Assembly (NCBI GenBank): GCA_002360535.1
Contig: DEQR01000056.1
Coordinates: 25,884 to 40,844 of the forward strand
Length of the DNA stretch: 14,961 nt
Direction of reading: 5' to 3'
Origin: Thiobacillus sp. UBA3361
GTDB taxonomy: Bacteria; Pseudomonadota; Gammaproteobacteria; Burkholderiales; Thiobacillaceae
Notes under the pieces: model-generated
The model's database searches: none
Told to the model about the DNA's origin: nothing
What the model saw: the letters and a program-made list of their open reading frames with translations, nothing else
Shown here: positions 13,224 through 14,961 of the stretch, piece after piece
Layout of the letters: each line of letters starts with the position of its first letter
Numbering within the stretch: position 1 is the stretch's first letter
Position numbers and translations under genes: made by a program

Positions 13224-14961
13224 TCAGTCTTCCAGGGCCTTGTCCACCACCTCGCGGGTGTTGGCGGACAGGCCACCCAGCCCGGCCAGGCGTTCAAGCT
13301 GAGAGCGGGCATGGGCCTGACGGCCGGCGTCGTAATGGCGCCAGCGGTCGAAGGCGCGCGCCAGGCGGGCGGCCACCTGGGGGTTGAGGGGGTCAAGGGC
13401 GGCGATGACGTCCGTCAGCAGGGCGTAGCCCGAGCTGTCCGCGGCATGGAAATGGCGCGGGTTGCCGGCGGCGAAGCCGCGCACCAGGGCATAGACCTTG
13501 TTGGGCACCCTCAGGTCGAAGGCCGGGTGCGCCAGCAGGGCGCGCACACGCGCCACCGTGCCGTCCGTGCGGCGCGTGCCCTGGATGGCCAGCCACTTGT
13601 CCACCACCAGGGGCTCGTGGCACCACTCGGCGATGAAGCGTTCCAGGGCCGAGTCGCCGCGCGGGCCGGGTCGGTTGGCCAGGGCGAGGAGGGCCGCCAT
13701 CCGGTCGGTCATGTTGTCGGCCCGCTCGAAGCGGTCCTGGATACTGTCCAGGATGGGTGCCTCGTCCAGGCAGGCGAGCAGGTCCAGGCAGGCATTGGCC
13801 AGGGCGCGCCGGCCCACCGCGTCCGGGGCCGGCCGGTAAGGGCCGGGCACCGGCATGGCCCGGAAGGTGGCCAGCAAGTCCTCCCGCAACGCCGTCGCCA
13901 GATGGTGGCGCAGGCCCTCGCGGGCGGTGAAGACGGCCTCCGGGTCGGGATAGGCAAGGCCTTCGGCCAACAGGGTTTCGGAGGGCAGGTCCAGGATCTC
14001 GGCCACCAGGGCGGGGTCCGCCCGGCCGGAGCGGGCCTCGTCCAGCAGCCGGGCCAGGGCCTGGGCATAGGCGGCCGGCGTCCAGGCCTCCGCCGGCTGC
14101 CCGGATGCGATGCCTGTCAGCAGGATGTCCTGGGCCAGGCGCTGGCCGGCTTCCCAGCGGTTGAAGGGGTCGGGGTCATGGGCCAGCAGGTGCAGCAGGT
14201 CGTCCAGGCTGAAGCCGCAATCCAGGATCACCGGCGCGGAGAAGTCCCGCAGCAGGGAAGGCACAGGCGGCGCGGCGATGTTGTCGAAGGTGAAGGATTG
14301 CGCCGCCCGGTCCAGCAGCAGCACCCGCGTGCCCACCAAGTCTGTGCCGTCCGGGCCGAGCAGGCCGGTGGCCACGGGGATGGGCAGGGGCGCGCGGAGT
14401 CCGTTGCCACCCTCCCGGGCCTCGTAGGCGGTGGGCGGATTGTCCTGGGCCAGATGCAGGGTGTAGCGCCGCGCCGCCGCGTCGTACTCGCCCCGGGCCG
14501 TGACCCTCGGTGTGCCGGCCTGGGCGTACCAGCCCTCGAAGCCCGCCAGGGGGGCGTCGTTGGCGTCGCCCGTGTTCGCATCCCGCATGGCGGCCAGGAA
14601 GTCGTCGCAGGTGACCGCCCGGCCGTCGTGGCGCTGGAAGTAGAGACGCATGCCGGCCTGGAAGCCCGCTTCGCCCAGCAGGGTGTGATACAGGCGCACC
14701 ACCTCGGCGCCCTTGCGATAGACGGTGGCGGTATAGAAGTTGTCGATGGCCTGGTAGGCGGCCGGCCGCACCGGGTGGGCCATGGGCCCGGCGTCCTCGG
14801 GGAACTGGCCGGTGCGCAGCACGCGCACCTCCTGGATGCGGGTGACCGCCGCCGAGTGCAGGTCGGCACCGAACTGCTGGTCGCGGAAGACGGTCAGGCC
14901 CTCCTTCAGGGAGAGCTGGAACCAGTCCCGGCAGGTGACCCGGTTGCCGGTCCAGTTGTGG
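13224..14961 (-). CDS. pepN: Aminopeptidase N (M1 family), C-terminal part (cut by window edge)
   Basis: About 578 codons are open from the right edge to the stop at 13224. The first readable residues are HNWTGNRVTCRDWFQLSL followed by KEGLTVFRDQQF, so the window begins at the last histidine of the HExxH zinc site (HEYFHNWTG in PepN); the third zinc ligand is the E of KEGLTVFRD. Further PepN blocks are EDAGPMAHPVRP, NNFYT-like DNFYTATVYRKGAEV, YFQRHDGRAVTCDDF, WYAQAGTPRVT and the C-terminal helical domain ending near NPQVAARLARAFDRW. This is the gammaproteobacterial/betaproteobacterial PepN layout (about 870-890 residues), so roughly the N-terminal third is missing. It removes N-terminal residues from peptides in the cytosol. 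No true start lies in the window. It is directly upstream of gmk, with 31 nt between. Confidence 0.95.
   Translation of the reverse strand, partial: HNWTGNRVTCRDWFQLSLKEGLTVFRDQQFGADLHSAAVTRIQEVRVLRTGQFPEDAGPMAHPVRPAAYQAIDNFYTATVYRKGAEVVRLYHTLLGEAGFQAGMRLYFQRHDGRAVTCDDFLAAMRDANTGDANDAPLAGFEGWYAQAGTPRVTARGEYDAAARRYTLHLAQDNPPTAYEAREGGNGLRAPLPIPVATGLLGPDGTDLVGTRVLLLDRAAQSFTFDNIAAPPVPSLLRDFSAPVILDCGFSLDDLLHLLAHDPDPFNRWEAGQRLAQDILLTGIASGQPAEAWTPAAYAQALARLLDEARSGRADPALVAEILDLPSETLLAEGLAYPDPEAVFTAREGLRHHLATALREDLLATFRAMPVPGPYRPAPDAVGRRALANACLDLLACLDEAPILDSIQDRFERADNMTDRMAALLALANRPGPRGDSALERFIAEWCHEPLVVDKWLAIQGTRRTDGTVARVRALLAHPAFDLRVPNKVYALVRGFAAGNPRHFHAADSSGYALLTDVIAALDPLNPQVAARLARAFDRWRHYDAGRQAHARSQLERLAGLGGLSANTREVVDKALED

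Overview
The window is a stretch of bacterial chromosome, most likely from a betaproteobacterium (inference). The housekeeping genes are GC-rich with heavy G/C third positions. The order pepN, gmk, rpoZ, spoT, ridA ... recG fits the gmk-rpoZ-spoT-recG neighbourhood known in proteobacteria, and the short 68-residue omega subunit is typical of Betaproteobacteria. I cannot name a genus from sequence alone.

Layout. (a) 1-799, minus: N-terminal half of a YjgR/DUF853 HerA-like ATPase, running off the left edge. (b) 909-2017, plus: divergently oriented, translationally coupled pair of cytochrome b561 and a DUF924 protein. (c) about 2018-5297: an AT-richer insert with different codon use, holding three minus-strand genes. 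These are an N-terminally anchored membrane protein, an Nmad2-type putative nucleotide-modification protein, and a secreted MORN-repeat protein whose start lies 2 nt after the Nmad2 stop. Gene-poor, non-identical flanks surround it. (d) 5298-14961, minus: a long co-directional series, in transcription order pepN (cut at the right edge), gmk, rpoZ, spoT, ridA, a PAS-GGDEF-EAL-CZB cyclic-di-GMP protein, and recG.

How the genes fit together. Block (d) joins guanine nucleotide metabolism (gmk), RNA polymerase omega, (p)ppGpp synthesis and hydrolysis (spoT), and fork-remodelling helicase RecG. Into it is placed a composite c-di-GMP enzyme with a C-terminal zinc-binding CZB module whose four ligand positions have the same spacing as in E. 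coli DgcZ. Two guanine-derived second-messenger enzymes therefore lie in one probable transcription unit. The b561/DUF924 pair is ordinary accessory metabolism.

The least understood part is the island in (c). The Nmad2-MORN pair plus a membrane protein is a candidate small uncharacterised system, possibly involved in nucleic-acid modification or conflict. That role is inference from domain families and compositional difference only. Smaller points are a (GCCGGGG)x3 heptamer tract inside recG, an 18-bp perfect tandem duplication at the spoT stop, and GC hairpins in the rpoZ-spoT spacer.
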